DNA from: Paragorgia papillata
Lineage: Eukaryota; Cnidaria; Anthozoa; Scleralcyonacea; Coralliidae
Reading direction: 5' to 3'
DNA: 64,000 nucleotides
Assembly (NCBI GenBank): GCA_035771165.1
Contig: JAWNZC010000471.1
Span: forward strand, 703,501 to 767,500
In this document: positions 50,095-61,143 of the stretch, in pieces
How the letters are laid out: every line of letters begins with the position of its first letter
Numbering within the stretch: position 1 is the first letter of the stretch
Notes under the pieces: model-generated
The model's database searches: none
Told to the model about the DNA's origin: nothing
Seen by the model: only the letters and a program-made list of their open reading frames with translations
Position numbers and translations under genes: made by a program

Positions 50095-50471
50095 CGTTTT
50101 CACTCACGTGATCGGTGGCCCCATTGGGATGGTGAAACAATACAAAATATTTGAATAAGAAAGAGCTAATTCCCATACCGTACACCAATATGGCCGCCAT
50201 TTCATTGTTTTGGTACACCAATATGGCCGCCGTGACGTCAGATGAAAACGCTCTATAGTGCCTACACCACGCTTGGGATGATTTTCGAGCTCCGGGGTTT
50301 GGGATAGGGTATATACAAATTGTCTATTTTGGTCTGCAATAGGGTGCATATTTTGGTCTGAGATAGAGTATGGATGCCGATGTGACACCAGTGCTGGGAT
50401 AGGAATGTATAAAAGGATAGGAGGTATAAAACTCCTCGACCGTCTCCAAACTGTGATAGTATATAACAATC

Positions 50472-50695
50472 GAAATATAGTAAGGTTTGATAAATTGCCG
50501 AAACAGAGAACGTATACAGGAGTGTAACGTTTCGAGCGAAGGCCCTTCGTCAGAGAGAAAATGAGTGATAGTATATTGTTTGTTTGTTCACACTCTTTAC
50601 GTTTCTCTCTGACGAAGGGCCTTCGCTCGAAACGTTAGATTCCTACGTTCTCTGTTTCGGCAGTATATCTAACCTTACTATATTTTGATAGTATA
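50472..50695. mobile_element. Foldback element with inverted hammerhead-like cores
   Basis: Two arms of about 90 bp face each other. Each ends in GAACGTA...CAGAGAA and TAGTAAGGTT, and each includes CTGACGAAGGGCCTTCGCTC plus GAAACGTTA, one per strand. A related element lies at 57490-57655. Confidence 0.75.
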
Positions 50696-50699
50696 TAAC

Positions 50700-51334
50700 C
50701 TGTATTTGAAAGTTACAGTCCCATCACATTGTCAGAAAATGTTACAGCTTGACTGGCTGGTATTATGGTATAACTGCATGTTTAAATTCTTTGATCTCAT
50801 TTGCATGAAGTGCGGACAGTGAAAGCGTTGTCGACGATAGCTTGCAGGCGTGCCTGTCAAGTGGTTTGTTCCGGACGTTTTACAAGATATCCTTCCGCAC
50901 TTGACTCTTAATGGATGAATGGAAAACTAAAGTGGTACTAATTATAGCCAGTTCGAACTCACGTATTGTATAAGCATGCATACAATCGGTTGACAGCTTG
51001 ACCACGCGACGCGACCCCACCCGAGAATTTTGAATATGCGATCATGTTCTGCCAACTTTCTTCGTGCATCCATAACTCAAAAGAGCACACCAAAATCTAA
51101 CACTCTATACCATTAACTGGACTGGAGTACAAACAACTTTATAGTTCGCTATATACCGACACCTTTTGATCCAGTAAATTGAAAAGGTGGCAAACTGCTG
51201 AGAATAGTTTTTATAAACTTTTTAATAAATTGCGCGCGCAATAAACCTGGCGAAGCTTTTAAATTCGGTAAAATGATATGTTTCCGTTAAGGTTTATAGA
51301 CTTTACCATTTCAAACATCCATTTATATGATGGT
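50700..51334. other. Intergenic, nothing recognised
   Basis: No exon, RNA gene or clear inverted repeat was seen on either strand. Confidence 0.4.
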
Positions 51335-51542
51335 TATGCATCAGTCAATTCCAGCTGCGACCATCCCCCCCCCGGGACAGTGTGGGGCATTTGCACGCTT
51401 ACTTGTCCCCACGGCCGGGCATTTGCAGCTGCGTGTTCACCCGGGGGCCGGGCATTTGTCAATATCGAGTTATTACCCCCCGGGCATTTGTCGCTCACGG
51501 AGAAAAGACCGCGGCCACGAGTTTCCTTTGTTATATGCCAAA

Positions 51543-51635
51543 ATGGACGACTTTATCGGCAAGGACGAGAGCTTTGTTGTGTCTTGGCTGAAGAAAGAAG
51601 GCCTAGATAAACTTGTGGACATATATATTTTAAAG
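51543..51635 (+). CDS. Possible isolated first exon, SAM-domain-like start
   Basis: An ATG opens 31 codons, MDDFIGKDESFVVSWLKKEG followed by LDKLVDIYILK, ending AAG before GTAGGC, phase 0. The W-L-x-x-x-G-L-x-x-L-x-x-x-F/Y spacing resembles the first helices of SAM domains. It sits directly after one end of the ATGCATCAGTCAATTCCAGC element. No following exon was found, so it may be a captured or orphan exon. Confidence 0.3.
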
Positions 51636-52285
51636 GTAGGCTGTTGCAATATTAGCAAGTGTTAGAGTTAATGCATGAAACAAACAAAGCCCAGGTCAGC
51701 TTAATTTCTGTCCAGCAGTTCAATATTCGATCGCCACAGCCAGATCAGATTATTGTTATTATTATTTAGGTGTTCAATTTTTTTTCTGTTCCGGTGTTCC
51801 AGTGTTCCGTGTTTTACTAAACGCCCAAAATACTGACGTTTCGAGTGGAACCCTTCGTCAGTATTTCCTTCGTCTCGTCAGTATTTCCTTGTCACACCTA
51901 ATCTCTCCAGTTCACCACCCTTTCACTTTGCTCTATCTAAAACACTGCTACGCAAACGGTGCATGGTTTGGATATTGTATAAGAAGAAATTACATAAATT
52001 AAGCAACAAACTTTTACTTTGAAAACAAACTTTCGCCTTTTGATTTTAGTTGAACACTTTTTCACATGTTATGTATGTACATCCAACACATAACATTCAT
52101 CTACTCGTACAAAGTATATACAAACCACTTTAGTTCGCTACTTGATCTGTAGTTGAACATTTCACATGTGCATCTCAAATCATTAATAATTCATAAGCCA
52201 AACTGACAGAAAATTAGCGCCGAGACGGTGGTTTTTGAGGGGCAGCTAGGCTCCGAAACGTTGGAATACAGATCACCATGCACTA

Positions 52286-52690
52286 AGGGGCTGTTTATAT
52301 ATGGAGCCGAGTTACTCGGTCAGCCGAGTTACCCGGTCTGCCGGGATAAACTTTACGTTCTATTTATATGAAAGCGAGTTCTGGCAAGTTGTGATATTTG
52401 AGATGATTCTCATCAACGAAAGTGACATGAAGTAACGAATATAGAAAATTTATCCCGCTATGCCGAGTTACCCGGGGGGAAGTGTTTATATGGGGAAATG
52501 TTTATTCCGCTTTGCCGAGATCCCGACTGCCAGTGCCGAGTTCTCGCCAGGGCGAGTTACTCGTCTGTCCCATATAAACACTGCGGTGGGAAAAACAGTG
52601 TTTGTTCTACCGACTGGGAACTCGCAAAGTGCCGAGGAACTCGCCTGGCTGGGTAACTTGCCTCCATATAAACATAGGCCCCCAAAGGGG
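52286..52690. mobile_element. TIR element of the GAGTTACCCGGC family, copy 2
   Basis: GGGCTGTTTATATATGGAGC at left and CTCCATATAAACATAGGCCC at right are inverted. The interior repeats GCCGAGTTACCCGG words. It matches 20032-20420. Confidence 0.78.
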
Positions 52691-53155
52691 ATTGGCATTA
52701 AAAATTAAGTTTGTCTAATTGGAAAGAACTCATAAAATTGTAATAGAAGATCCTTTACAACTTTTTCGTATCTTTCTGCGTTTTCAAGATATTTAAATTT
52801 GTTTGATATGTAAATGAGATCGGTCTCTGACGTCAGGAGTGGGGTAAAATATTTTCATATAGAGCAAAATCACTTACATATCTAACATGAAATGTTCAGC
52901 GTCGCAAGGAGTTTTTATGTGCACAGTTTTAAATTATTTCGCTGAACAAACTTAGAGATATAACTGGTTTTGCTACATGTGAAAATATTTTACCCCACAC
53001 CTGACGTCAAAGACCATTCATTTACATATTAAACAAATTGAAATATCTTGAAAACGAAGAGAGATACGAAAAAGTTGTAAAGGATGTTCTATTACAATTT
53101 TATGAGTTCTTTCAAATTAGACAAACTTAATTTTTAGTGTTATTGCCCTTTAAAC
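52680..53155. mobile_element. MITE of the TATTGCC/AAATTAAGTTTGTCT family
   Basis: AAATTAAGTTTGTCTAATTG and CAAATTAGACAAACTTAATT are inverted arms extending about 140 bp (TTTTCGTATCTTTCTGCGTT against its relative). It is like 34452-34818. Confidence 0.72.
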
Positions 53156-53159
53156 ACTT

Positions 53160-54270
53160 TTAAAATTGACTAATCTTCGGCTGCAAACATTTTACAGTTT
53201 TTTCCCAGGTCAACAAAATAATGAATAAATTATTAGTTAAAGGGAATGGTAGTTATACATATACAAAATAATAAACACATGATTTGTTAAAAAATGTAAA
53301 ATTACTGTTGTGCAAAGTCATAACTAGAATTGTAGTACGAGCCTAATTTTTTGTTAGATATCAAATAGCCAAGAAACAACTTGGGAATATTTATGACCTG
53401 TAGGTTCTAAGGGGCTGTGTTGTGCTATATTTGTAGTTTCAACTATTGTCTTGTGTTGAAATTCTGAACTGTAAACTTCACAATTAAAACTGTACATTAA
53501 TTCGATTATGAAATAATAGTCACCTAACAACTATATGGAGGATTTCTACCGAATATTCAACACCAATTTTTTACACAAACTGCCCAAAACTTAATTGCTG
53601 CCGGGCCAACAGTAATCGAGATGTCATGCACATTTGCAATCCCTTTGAATCTCGCCTTAATTTTGACCATCTGTACTTCTGTGCGGTTTCTAGTATCTTT
53701 TATGCACTGTTTAATAAACGAGCAGGAGTGCATTTTTATCAGATATAAAGACACGAGGCGAAGCTGAGTGTTTTTATATCTGATAAAACACGAACTGCGA
53801 GTTTATTGAACGGCTTAAAAACGAACCACTTGGTAAGTTCATTGGCGTAGTAAGTTTGAAAAATAACCTTGTCCAAGCCGAGAAAATCAAAGCTAAAGTT
53901 TATGTAAATCAGGAGGTATATCTTTATCACATATAAAGACACGATACGGTCATGATTTTCTTTTGTGTTTTCTCATGAATTATTAATGAGTTTTTGAAGT
54001 TTTTATATAATATAACACCAAAATTATGAAATTGTGAGCAAATTTTTTTTCTGTAAGGATTCGAATAATGTAACATACGTTCTTTAAGGGTGGCTTTAAT
54101 GGCGGCTTGAGACAGTCAAAAATTTAGTTTTGTGTATATAGTATACTTTTAATATATATAATTTTATATATATTGTTATATATATCAACATTTTGTTCTA
54201 TTTTACAGTTAATGTTTATATTTTCTTATAGTCGTTACAATGTTAATACCATATAATTACACACCACACT
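53160..54270. other. Intergenic, one dispersed element
   Basis: 53735-54000 matches 525-770 (ATCTTTATCACATATAAAGA, TTTTCTCATGAATTATTAATG). Elsewhere no gene is recognised; the two short minus-strand frames here have no known motif. Confidence 0.4.
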
Positions 54271-54274
54271 AAGT

Positions 54275-54472
54275 GTATCGCCTGTATTCTAAAACCTCAC
54301 TCACACCCACACTCAATGAATGGCCCCTCGCACTCAATAAGTGCAACTCAACACTCAATGAGTCACCCACACTGAGTACAATTGAATGATTGGAGAGCGA
54401 GTGTAGTCTCATACTCAGTGAGTGTGAGGGGCCATTCATTGAGTGCGAGTGAGCTTTTAGAATACAGGCGAA
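54275..54472. mobile_element. Foldback element with internal CACTCAATGAGT words
   Basis: GCCTGTATTCTAAAACCTCA and the complement at the right pair, with many CACTCAATGA / TCATTGAGTG words inside. Confidence 0.75.
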
Positions 54473-54767
54473 AATGTTTCTCACACTTTCTAAAAATATT
54501 TTGTACATATGCAATCTCCGCAGATTGCCACACATATTATCATTATTCAGAGAATAGCTCTTTTTATTATAGTCTTGGTCAGTTTTCAGTCGGTCTTTAG
54601 TTATGTTAAATTGGAATCTGCATATAACGGTAGGTGCATGGTATCTTTGACGGTCGGGTGCATTATTAGTTCTCTCAATTTCCTAAGTGTACCCTCAGGA
54701 TCTTTACGTAGTAATCTGGTGGTATGTTATACACTATAGTTTTGCCTGAGTCTGCCAGAGTAGTTTC

Positions 54768-55008
54768 ATGTTGTGTTGTGTTGTGTTGTGTTGTGTTGTG
54801 TTGTGTTGTGTTGTGCTGTGCTGTGCTGTGCTGTGCTGTGCTGTGCTGTGCTGTGCTGTGCTGTGCTGTGCTGTGTTGTGTTGTGTTGTGTTGTGTTGTG
54901 TTGTGTTGTGTTGTGTTGTGTTGTGTTGTGTTGTGTTGTGTTGTGTTGTGTTGTGCTGTGCTGTGCTGTGTTGTGTTGTGTTGTGTTGTGTTGTGTTGTG
55001 TTGTGCAT
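54768..55008 (+). repeat. Pentanucleotide repeat TTGTG/CTGTG
   Basis: About 48 copies of a 5-bp unit in alternating blocks of TTGTG and CTGTG. Long frames in all six readings here are artefacts. Confidence 0.96.
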
Positions 55009-55395
55009 GGGGTGGAATGAAGTGGATTGTAGAGTGTAGTTGCATGTGTGTAGTATAGTGTAGTTTATAGTGTAGTGTGACTGTGGTGTGGTGTCTTGTG
55101 TGATGTGTGTGATGTGGTGTCTGGTGTGTGATGTGGTGCATATGTGGTGCATATGTGGTGTGTGTGTGTGGTGTGGTGTGATGTCTTGTGTGATGTGGAG
55201 TGGTGTCTGTGATGTGATGTGATGTGATGTGATGTGATGTGATGTGATGTGATGTCTGGTGTGGTGTGGTGTGGTGTGGTGTGATGTCTGGTGTGGTGTG
55301 GTGTGGTGTGGTGTGGTGTGGTGTGGTGTGATGTCTGGTGTGGTGTGGTGTGATGTAGTGGTGGGATGTGTGATGGGATGAGGTGGTGTGTGGAG
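55009..55395 (+). repeat. GTGTG/GATGT low-complexity tract
   Basis: Irregular 5-bp units (TGATG, TGGTG) derived from the same alphabet as the upstream array continue to about 55390. Confidence 0.85.
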
Positions 55396-55995
55396 TGGAA
55401 TGTATATAGGAGTTCGTTCGTGTTTAGGTTTATGGTGCGGTAAAGCCAGGATTGACTCTACTCCTGGTTTTTGGAACCTTTTGGAACCTTTTTTTTTAAC
55501 TTTTATATTTGTTTATTTTTTCTTCCTTGTTGTCTCTATATCCTTTTAAACTTAACGTATAAGCTAGGTTGTGAACACGGTTTCCGACATAGGTTAGGCT
55601 TTTTGTTGGGTATAGTTGACGTAGATAATCCCAGTTTGCGTCTAAAGACAAGGGGAAAACACTTCGGCCGGGAAATTATTGTTTTCATGCAGTGTGTACT
55701 TGGGGGAATGAGAAGCTCAACGGAGGTCTGGGCGCTCACTAATGATGCTACCGACCATCAAATAAAGATGGCTACCGACCGTCTACGGATTCCAAATTTG
55801 CATCAAAGGCAATACGTCCTCTTTCCAGACTAATAGACTCTATATTATACACTATATCAAGTGTTTTCTATATATGTTCTCTGTTGTTGTTGTCTTGGTT
55901 ACGGTTACTCTCGCGTCATTTGCTACTGTGATGTCTTCCTCGTCATTTTTCAGTCGGTCTTTAGTTTAGTTGAATATCTGTGAGCCAAGAGCGCT
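55396..55995. other. 3' flank of the homeobox gene with a decayed partial copy
   Basis: 55824-55957 is a diverged copy of 56003-56108, the last coding part and stop region of the homeobox gene, displaced by 179 bp. The + strand frame at 55471-55833 has no recognised motif. Confidence 0.6.
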
Positions 55996-56384
55996 TTATT
56001 TCTCCAGACTAATAGACTCTACACTATACGAAATGTTCTCAATATGTTCTTTGTTTTTGCTCTCTGGATTACGTTTGCTCTTGTCGTTAGCCGTTGCGAT
56101 GTCTTCCTTGTCGCCTCGTGTCTTGCTTTCCTTCTTCCATTTCATCCTTCGGTTCTGGAACCACGTTTTCACTTGGGTTTCGTTCAGCCCCAAACTTTGC
56201 GCGAGTTTTGAGCGACTCGTGGTATCCAGGTAACGCTGCTCGGCGAATGTCTTCTCCAGGACTTTCAATTGCATGTCGGAGAAAACTGTCCTAGATTTTC
56301 GACAACGTCGCCCGCTGGGCGTTCGTAGTTGCGGCTTTACTCTGAAGTACACGGGTAAGGAACTCATAACTTCTGGGCTTGGAT
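55996..56384 (-). CDS. Homeobox gene exon 2 (homeodomain, stop)
   Basis: The acceptor CCCTTGCAG is followed by DPSPEVMSSLPVYFRVKPQ, the entire 60-residue homeodomain, and a tail ending ISLEK before a stop at 55996-55998. The upstream ATG at 56448 is in intron. The whole homeodomain is in one exon. Confidence 0.92.
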
Positions 56385-58418
56385 CTGCAAGGGAAAATAC
56401 CATGGTTATATATAAGCTATTGTAATCAGAAAAATTTCTGAGTTCCATGCAAGCGAAGCTCGAACCAACAACCTTCTGATTGCCTCATTACCGGTGAGAC
56501 GCTCTAACTATTGAGCTATACTGCATGGATGTCAATAATTTGTAGGTTGAGAGTCGGTGTAAGACATTAATATACTGGTATGTGTAAGTATATGATGTTG
56601 TTAATATTGTAATGCATGTTGTTAACGCTTTGAAACCTGAAGACGAGTATTTAGTATTTTATTCTGGCTAACGCCAGAGTATTTTATTCAGCACAGGGAG
56701 AGGTCCAGGCCTCAAAGTGTTAAAACCTATCTCTTTAACAGTTTGAAGCCTGACGACGAGTCTTTAGTATTTTATTCTGGCTAACGCCAGAGTATTTTAT
56801 TCTGGCTAACGCCAGACGATTTTATTCAGCACAGGGAGAGGTCCAGGCCTGAGGCCTCAAAGTGTTAAGAGAAAAGACAGATATATGCTAGCTCAGACTG
56901 ATATGAGAATTGAGTGTATATCTTCGAGTTATTTTATTCAGGAAAAATTTCTGAGTTCCCAAAGCAAACTTTCTGATCGCCGCGGTGAGACGCTCTAACC
57001 ATTGAGCTACTGCATGGGTTCAAATGATTTGAACGAAGGTTGAGTTCGATGGATGACATTATATTTACAAGTTATCTGAAAAAGCTTTTTTATTTGCGCA
57101 CATTTGAACTCGAATTTTGTCCTTCGGTTCGATGGTTCCTGAAGCACGAAATAAAACTAAAATAGCAAGAACAAAAAAATAACTAAAATCTTAACCGCCG
57201 CGGCGTCATGTTAAGTGTGCCGAGAACCCTAGGTAGAGTTTTTAACATAACACAGTGGAGTATTGGTAGAAGTTGGTATAGCACAATCGTTAACGCACGT
57301 GCATGCCTGCATGTCACCTCTGCAAACGGTGTCCCATCTGCTCCGTGCAGTTATCACTATCAGATTAAAAATTCACCTTGGTCGCATGTGAGAGTGTATC
57401 TTACTTCGCGGCTGAACGTTGCTTCCAGAATTTAGAAATGTACAAAATTGTACGAGTACGTGAGATGATATACAGCCTAGTTCCATTATATAGTATAAGG
57501 TTATAGATATACTGCCGAAACAGAGAACGTAGGAGTCTAACGTTCCAAGCGAAGAGTCTTCTTTACGTTTCTCTCTGACGAAGGGCCTTCGCTCGCAACG
57601 TTAGACTCCTACGTTCTCTGTTTCGGTATATATCAAACCTTACTATATTTCGACTATAGTTCCCATTCTTCTATATATATAGTAGAAGTTTTACAGTAAA
57701 ATTCACCCTGTTCAGTCTCGAACTAAAGTAGAGCCTCACTATCTCAAACGCGATCATCTCGAAAACCTCACTATATCCCGAACAAGAGTTGATTTCCCTT
57801 TCACATATTTTTTGTGACTGTTTTACAGTAGAATTTACCCCGTTATCTCGAAGTCACGCTATCTCAAACTATTTTTTACCTTTCTTGGGAGTTCAAGATA
57901 CGGTGGGGTTTCACTGTATATCGTAAAGTCCCTTCGACAAGTACACCGTGTGCATATGGATTATAGAGATAAAATATGGGAGACCTCGAGATGGGCTACG
58001 GCAATATCAGCGATGCGACATCTTTCGAACAAAAAAAAGTCTTTCAAAAACAAGAGTAATTTTTAGTCTCAAAAACTAATCTCTAAACCGTTTTCGTTCT
58101 ATGTATTTAGCGCCATGCATCATGCATGCATGCATCATCAGACAGAAAGATTTTCCCGTCTTCAGGAGTAGGTCAACTCGTCGAATGCGTGGTGAGAACC
58201 GTTAACTATAAGATCTACCCCCAATCCATAGACACTACACTATTTTAAACCTTTTTGGAAGTCGTAAAATTTAAAGCAGCTTTTTAATAGTATATTAAAT
58301 ACACGCAGAAATGCCCAAATTTTCTATAGTGCGGGCATCATGGGTAACAGCTGTATAATATTATATATAGGTTTGAGCTAAGCGAATTATCGTATTTAAG
58401 TATACAAGTTCTACTATA

Positions 58419-58495
<77 letters not shown>

Positions 58496-61143
58496 CTTAT
58501 TAAGTAACACTGAGCAGAGAATATTGAAAGTATTTACAGAGTCAAAATGGAATACCTTCCCACTTCTATATACTGAAGCGTATGAAAAAATTTTGTCGAA
58601 AAATGTGAATAAAAAGTATAATTTAGCTTTCATAGAATTTAATCATAGTATAACGAATGTTTCTCCCAAATCGATACCAACAAACAAATATAGATGAAGA
58701 ATAATCGACTTAATTTATCGCTTTATTTTACTGTCTCATGCAATAACACTATGACAATCAAAACCACCCATGGGACGAGATGAAAAACTGCAAGGGTCGA
58801 AAAACGTCTCAATACTAAAATATATGCATATATTTTACTCTGGCTACCGCCTCGGACGATTTTACTCGTCATATAGAGAGAATTTGGTGACATGAGCTAG
58901 GAGTTTTTTTTATATTTTCTTCTTTCATATATTACTAGCTCCTAATTCTTTCATATAGTCCAATTCAAGAGCGTTCGTTAATATATATATATATATAGCT
59001 ATGTTTATAACTCGTTTAAGATAAAACATTTGATTTTCTATAAAAAAAAAACCTTTGCTTAAATCAGAGTCAGGGATTAAAAGCTGAGTATTTGATGTGA
59101 AGCTTTTCAATATATATTTAGTCAAAGTGCATGTATTCTTTAACACTTTGAAGCCCGACCGACGACGAGTCTTTAGTATTTTATTCTGGCTAACGCCAGA
59201 CGATTTTATTCAGCACAGGTATAGAGGTCCAGGCCTCAAACGTAAAAACCTATCTCTTTAAGGGTTATCTTAAGTCCAATTCAAGAGCGTTCGTTAACAG
59301 TTATGTTTAACTCGCTTAAAACAAAATATTTGATTTTAATAAAAAAAAAACACGTTTGCTAATGTATAAACATAACCTTAAACATTCTTATATAAAAATC
59401 ACTCGTCCATTTTTTTGTTTCAGTTCAACTGCGCGAAACTTCATGACAAAGGACATGCTTCTTGTTCAACTATATAGCTATTGCCCTAAAGCTTTTTGAA
59501 CAAACCTGCGTCAATTTTCTAGAGTTAAAAAGTTGTTCTAATACATTTTCTGCATGTTTGTCCATGATTCTACCAGAACCTTCGATGCGACATTTCAGTT
59601 TATTTGCACATCATGTATATATATACTAATAAAAACATTTCCACGTCGTTCGGGTTTTTGGGTTGTTTTCTTATCATCTATAGTTCACATATACATATGT
59701 GTACATCATCACATAAATAACAGCACACGCGAAACCCAAATTCTTTATTCCCGATTCTTTAACTTTGTTGCCTCACTTCAAAAAATCGTATAGCTTCCAA
59801 CCAAGTATATAACGCGTACATATATATACAGATATATATGTATATCAAGCTAGCAATTTCGATGAGTCGTATATAGCAGCGTATATAATCGCCCTGGAAA
59901 GCCCTCTTTGGGTTAATTGTTATCAAATTGGTTAATTTTGTTTAGAATTTCCCTTAAATAGGATCGTGTAGATCTAAATACAGCTATTGGGTTTTCAACG
60001 CATTATTTCCCCCAATTACCCATTCGCGTGACTTCCACAAACCAGTCATGTTTGTCCCACAAGTGTATTGTAAAATACACACGAATCGCCAATCGCTATC
60101 AAAAATCAATTTTAAAAACATTCTTTTGATTATATCAATCTCTGTATCAGTAAAAATGATTTAACCTTTGGGGGGGAAGAGTTTTTCTCCAGAAAGATTA
60201 ATTCTCTTGATTTCAAAAGGTCAATTTTTTTTCACCGACGTTAATTTGTGACACGCAAGTTAAATAAGTTCCCTTCCTTATTCGGCAGCAAACCGAAACA
60301 CGTATATATATATGTAAGCAATGTTATAAGATTCTGATAAAACAACTCTCAGAAGCGTGTGGCCAACTAATTACTTTACAATATCTCTAAATTGTTATAT
60401 TGATTTCAGCGATGGGAACACAATAGTCGAAAGGATATTGCGCGATGAATCCACTTCGATTTATATACCGTGTCATTATTTTCGTATGGTATCGCTGAGT
60501 ATATGTACTTCAACTCAAACTGGGTTTCTCCTTGATGTACTCTTACGGAGTTTAGTAAATTTTCGTATAGTCACAACTGAAGTGTCTCAACTTTATATAT
60601 ATTACTTGTCATATGGAGTTTTAAACCGACAATGCGTCGTGCTCGTTCAGCGATGGCCTTTCTCGACTAAATATCGCGTATCTTGGCCTTAAACCTTACG
60701 AAGATGGCTATGTACAATAATGTTTCAACAAAGAAACCACACAGGGACTTTTCTGATTCATGCAAGGTATATCAAAAAGCTTCCGGTCATCGAAAGATCG
60801 ATTTTTCTGTAACCCATAATGGTTTTAACTTATATACACTCTTTGAAATAAGTTCAGATACACAGTAATGTACTCCCCTACCTTGATAAACCAACGGTTC
60901 GTCAATTCTCGACGTTGAAGCCAAACTTCCCAAACCCAAACTCAGAGCCGGTTTGGCGCAGGAAGGGTACTCGTAGGCTCTCGATGATTCTCGCGGGCTT
61001 GGATACATGGATTGATTCTGGATGTAACACGGTTGCCTTTGCATCAGGATGTTGTAGTACGGCCGATTCGACGGCGGTGGGGATATAGAGTTCATGAAAG
61101 CCGTTTGGTGGTTCACGCGCATCGAGTCTTGCCAACAGAACAT
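55996..61143 (-). CDS. NKL-class homeobox gene (BARX/BSX-like), two exons
   Basis: Exon 1 is 60882-61143 and exon 2 is 55996-56384. They join in phase 1 and give 216 residues. The homeodomain (about 104-163, preceded by RTPSGR) has RKSRTVFSDMQLKVLEKTF, QVKTWFQNRRMKWKK and Gln at position 50. The WFQNRRMKWKK third helix, the TVFSDMQL first helix and ETQVKTWF fall between BARX and BSX. The N-terminal part is Pro/Ser/Tyr-rich with no clear domain. A Lys/Asp/Glu-rich tail follows the homeodomain. The product is a sequence-specific nuclear transcription factor; its tissue is unknown. The 4.5-kb intron holds SINEs and foldbacks. The exact subfamily cannot be fixed by eye. Confidence 0.88.
56450..56520 (-). 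repeat. tRNA-like SINE head in homeobox intron
   Basis: On the minus strand TATAGCTCAATAGTTAGAGC and GTTGGTTCGAGC resemble A- and B-boxes, framed by CCATGCAG / CTTGCATGG. A partial sister is at 56945-57020. The poor anticodon region argues against a functional tRNA. Confidence 0.6.
56628..56860 (+). repeat. Tandem copies of the dispersed CTAACGCCAGACGATTTTA repeat
   Basis: Two or three close copies of TTTAGTATTTTATTCTGGCT and CAGCACAGGGAGAGGTCCAG. The same short repeat is at 1850, 2310, 3450, 13770, 16500, 47310, 47440, 58840 and 59150. Confidence 0.8.
57260..57440 (+). repeat. tRNA-derived SINE fragment
   Basis: ACGCACGTGCATGCCTGCA, CGTGCAGTTATCACTATCAG and ACCTTGGTCGCATGTGAGA match the 28935-29240 SINE head and early body. 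The 3' part is missing. Confidence 0.65.
57490..57655. mobile_element. Foldback element with hammerhead-like core, copy 2
   Basis: GAAACAGAGAACGTAGGAGT and its complement pair. The right arm keeps CTGACGAAGGGCCTTCGCTC with CAACGTTAG, the left arm is partly deleted. It matches 50472-50695. Confidence 0.72.
57702..57920. mobile_element. Pogo/Tigger-like short element
   Basis: TACAGTAAAATTCACC at the left and GGGGTTTCACTGTA at the right are imperfect inverses. CTCACTATCTCAAAC words within are typical of pogo-type non-autonomous copies. Identification is tentative. Confidence 0.45.
58418..58492 (+). repeat. (TA)n dinucleotide repeat
   Basis: About 37 uninterrupted TA units in the homeobox intron. 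Confidence 0.97.
58700..60870. other. Homeobox intron, AT-rich, nothing coding
   Basis: 58960-59140 and 59275-59400 share TCCAATTCAAGAGCGTTCGTTAA and AAAACATTTGATTTT-like words, so one segment is duplicated with about 300 bp offset. Otherwise only short TATATA tracts were seen. Confidence 0.5.
60882..61143 (-). CDS. Homeobox gene exon 1
   Basis: ATG at 61143-61141 (MFCWQDSMRVNHQ) opens 87 codons ending CAAG before GTAGGG, phase 1. The exon has a FMNSIS stretch that could be a weak Eh1-like motif, and repeated Tyr/Pro/Ser. No earlier in-frame ATG was chosen. Joining to exon 2 yields YQ-DPSPEVMSSLP. Confidence 0.82.

Noticed and set aside
54724..55152. Leu-Cys-Cys-Val and His-Asn-Thr-Thr-Gln frames
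   Set aside because: They are translations of the pentanucleotide repeat.
55471..55833. 120-codon frame as a gene
   Set aside because: It has no recognised motif, starts in low-complexity DNA and overlaps the decayed copy of the homeobox tail.
56385..56448. ATG at 56448 as start of the homeobox protein
   Set aside because: The sequence between it and 56384 is intron, with a good CCCTTGCAG acceptor, and exon 1 at 60882-61143 fits in phase.
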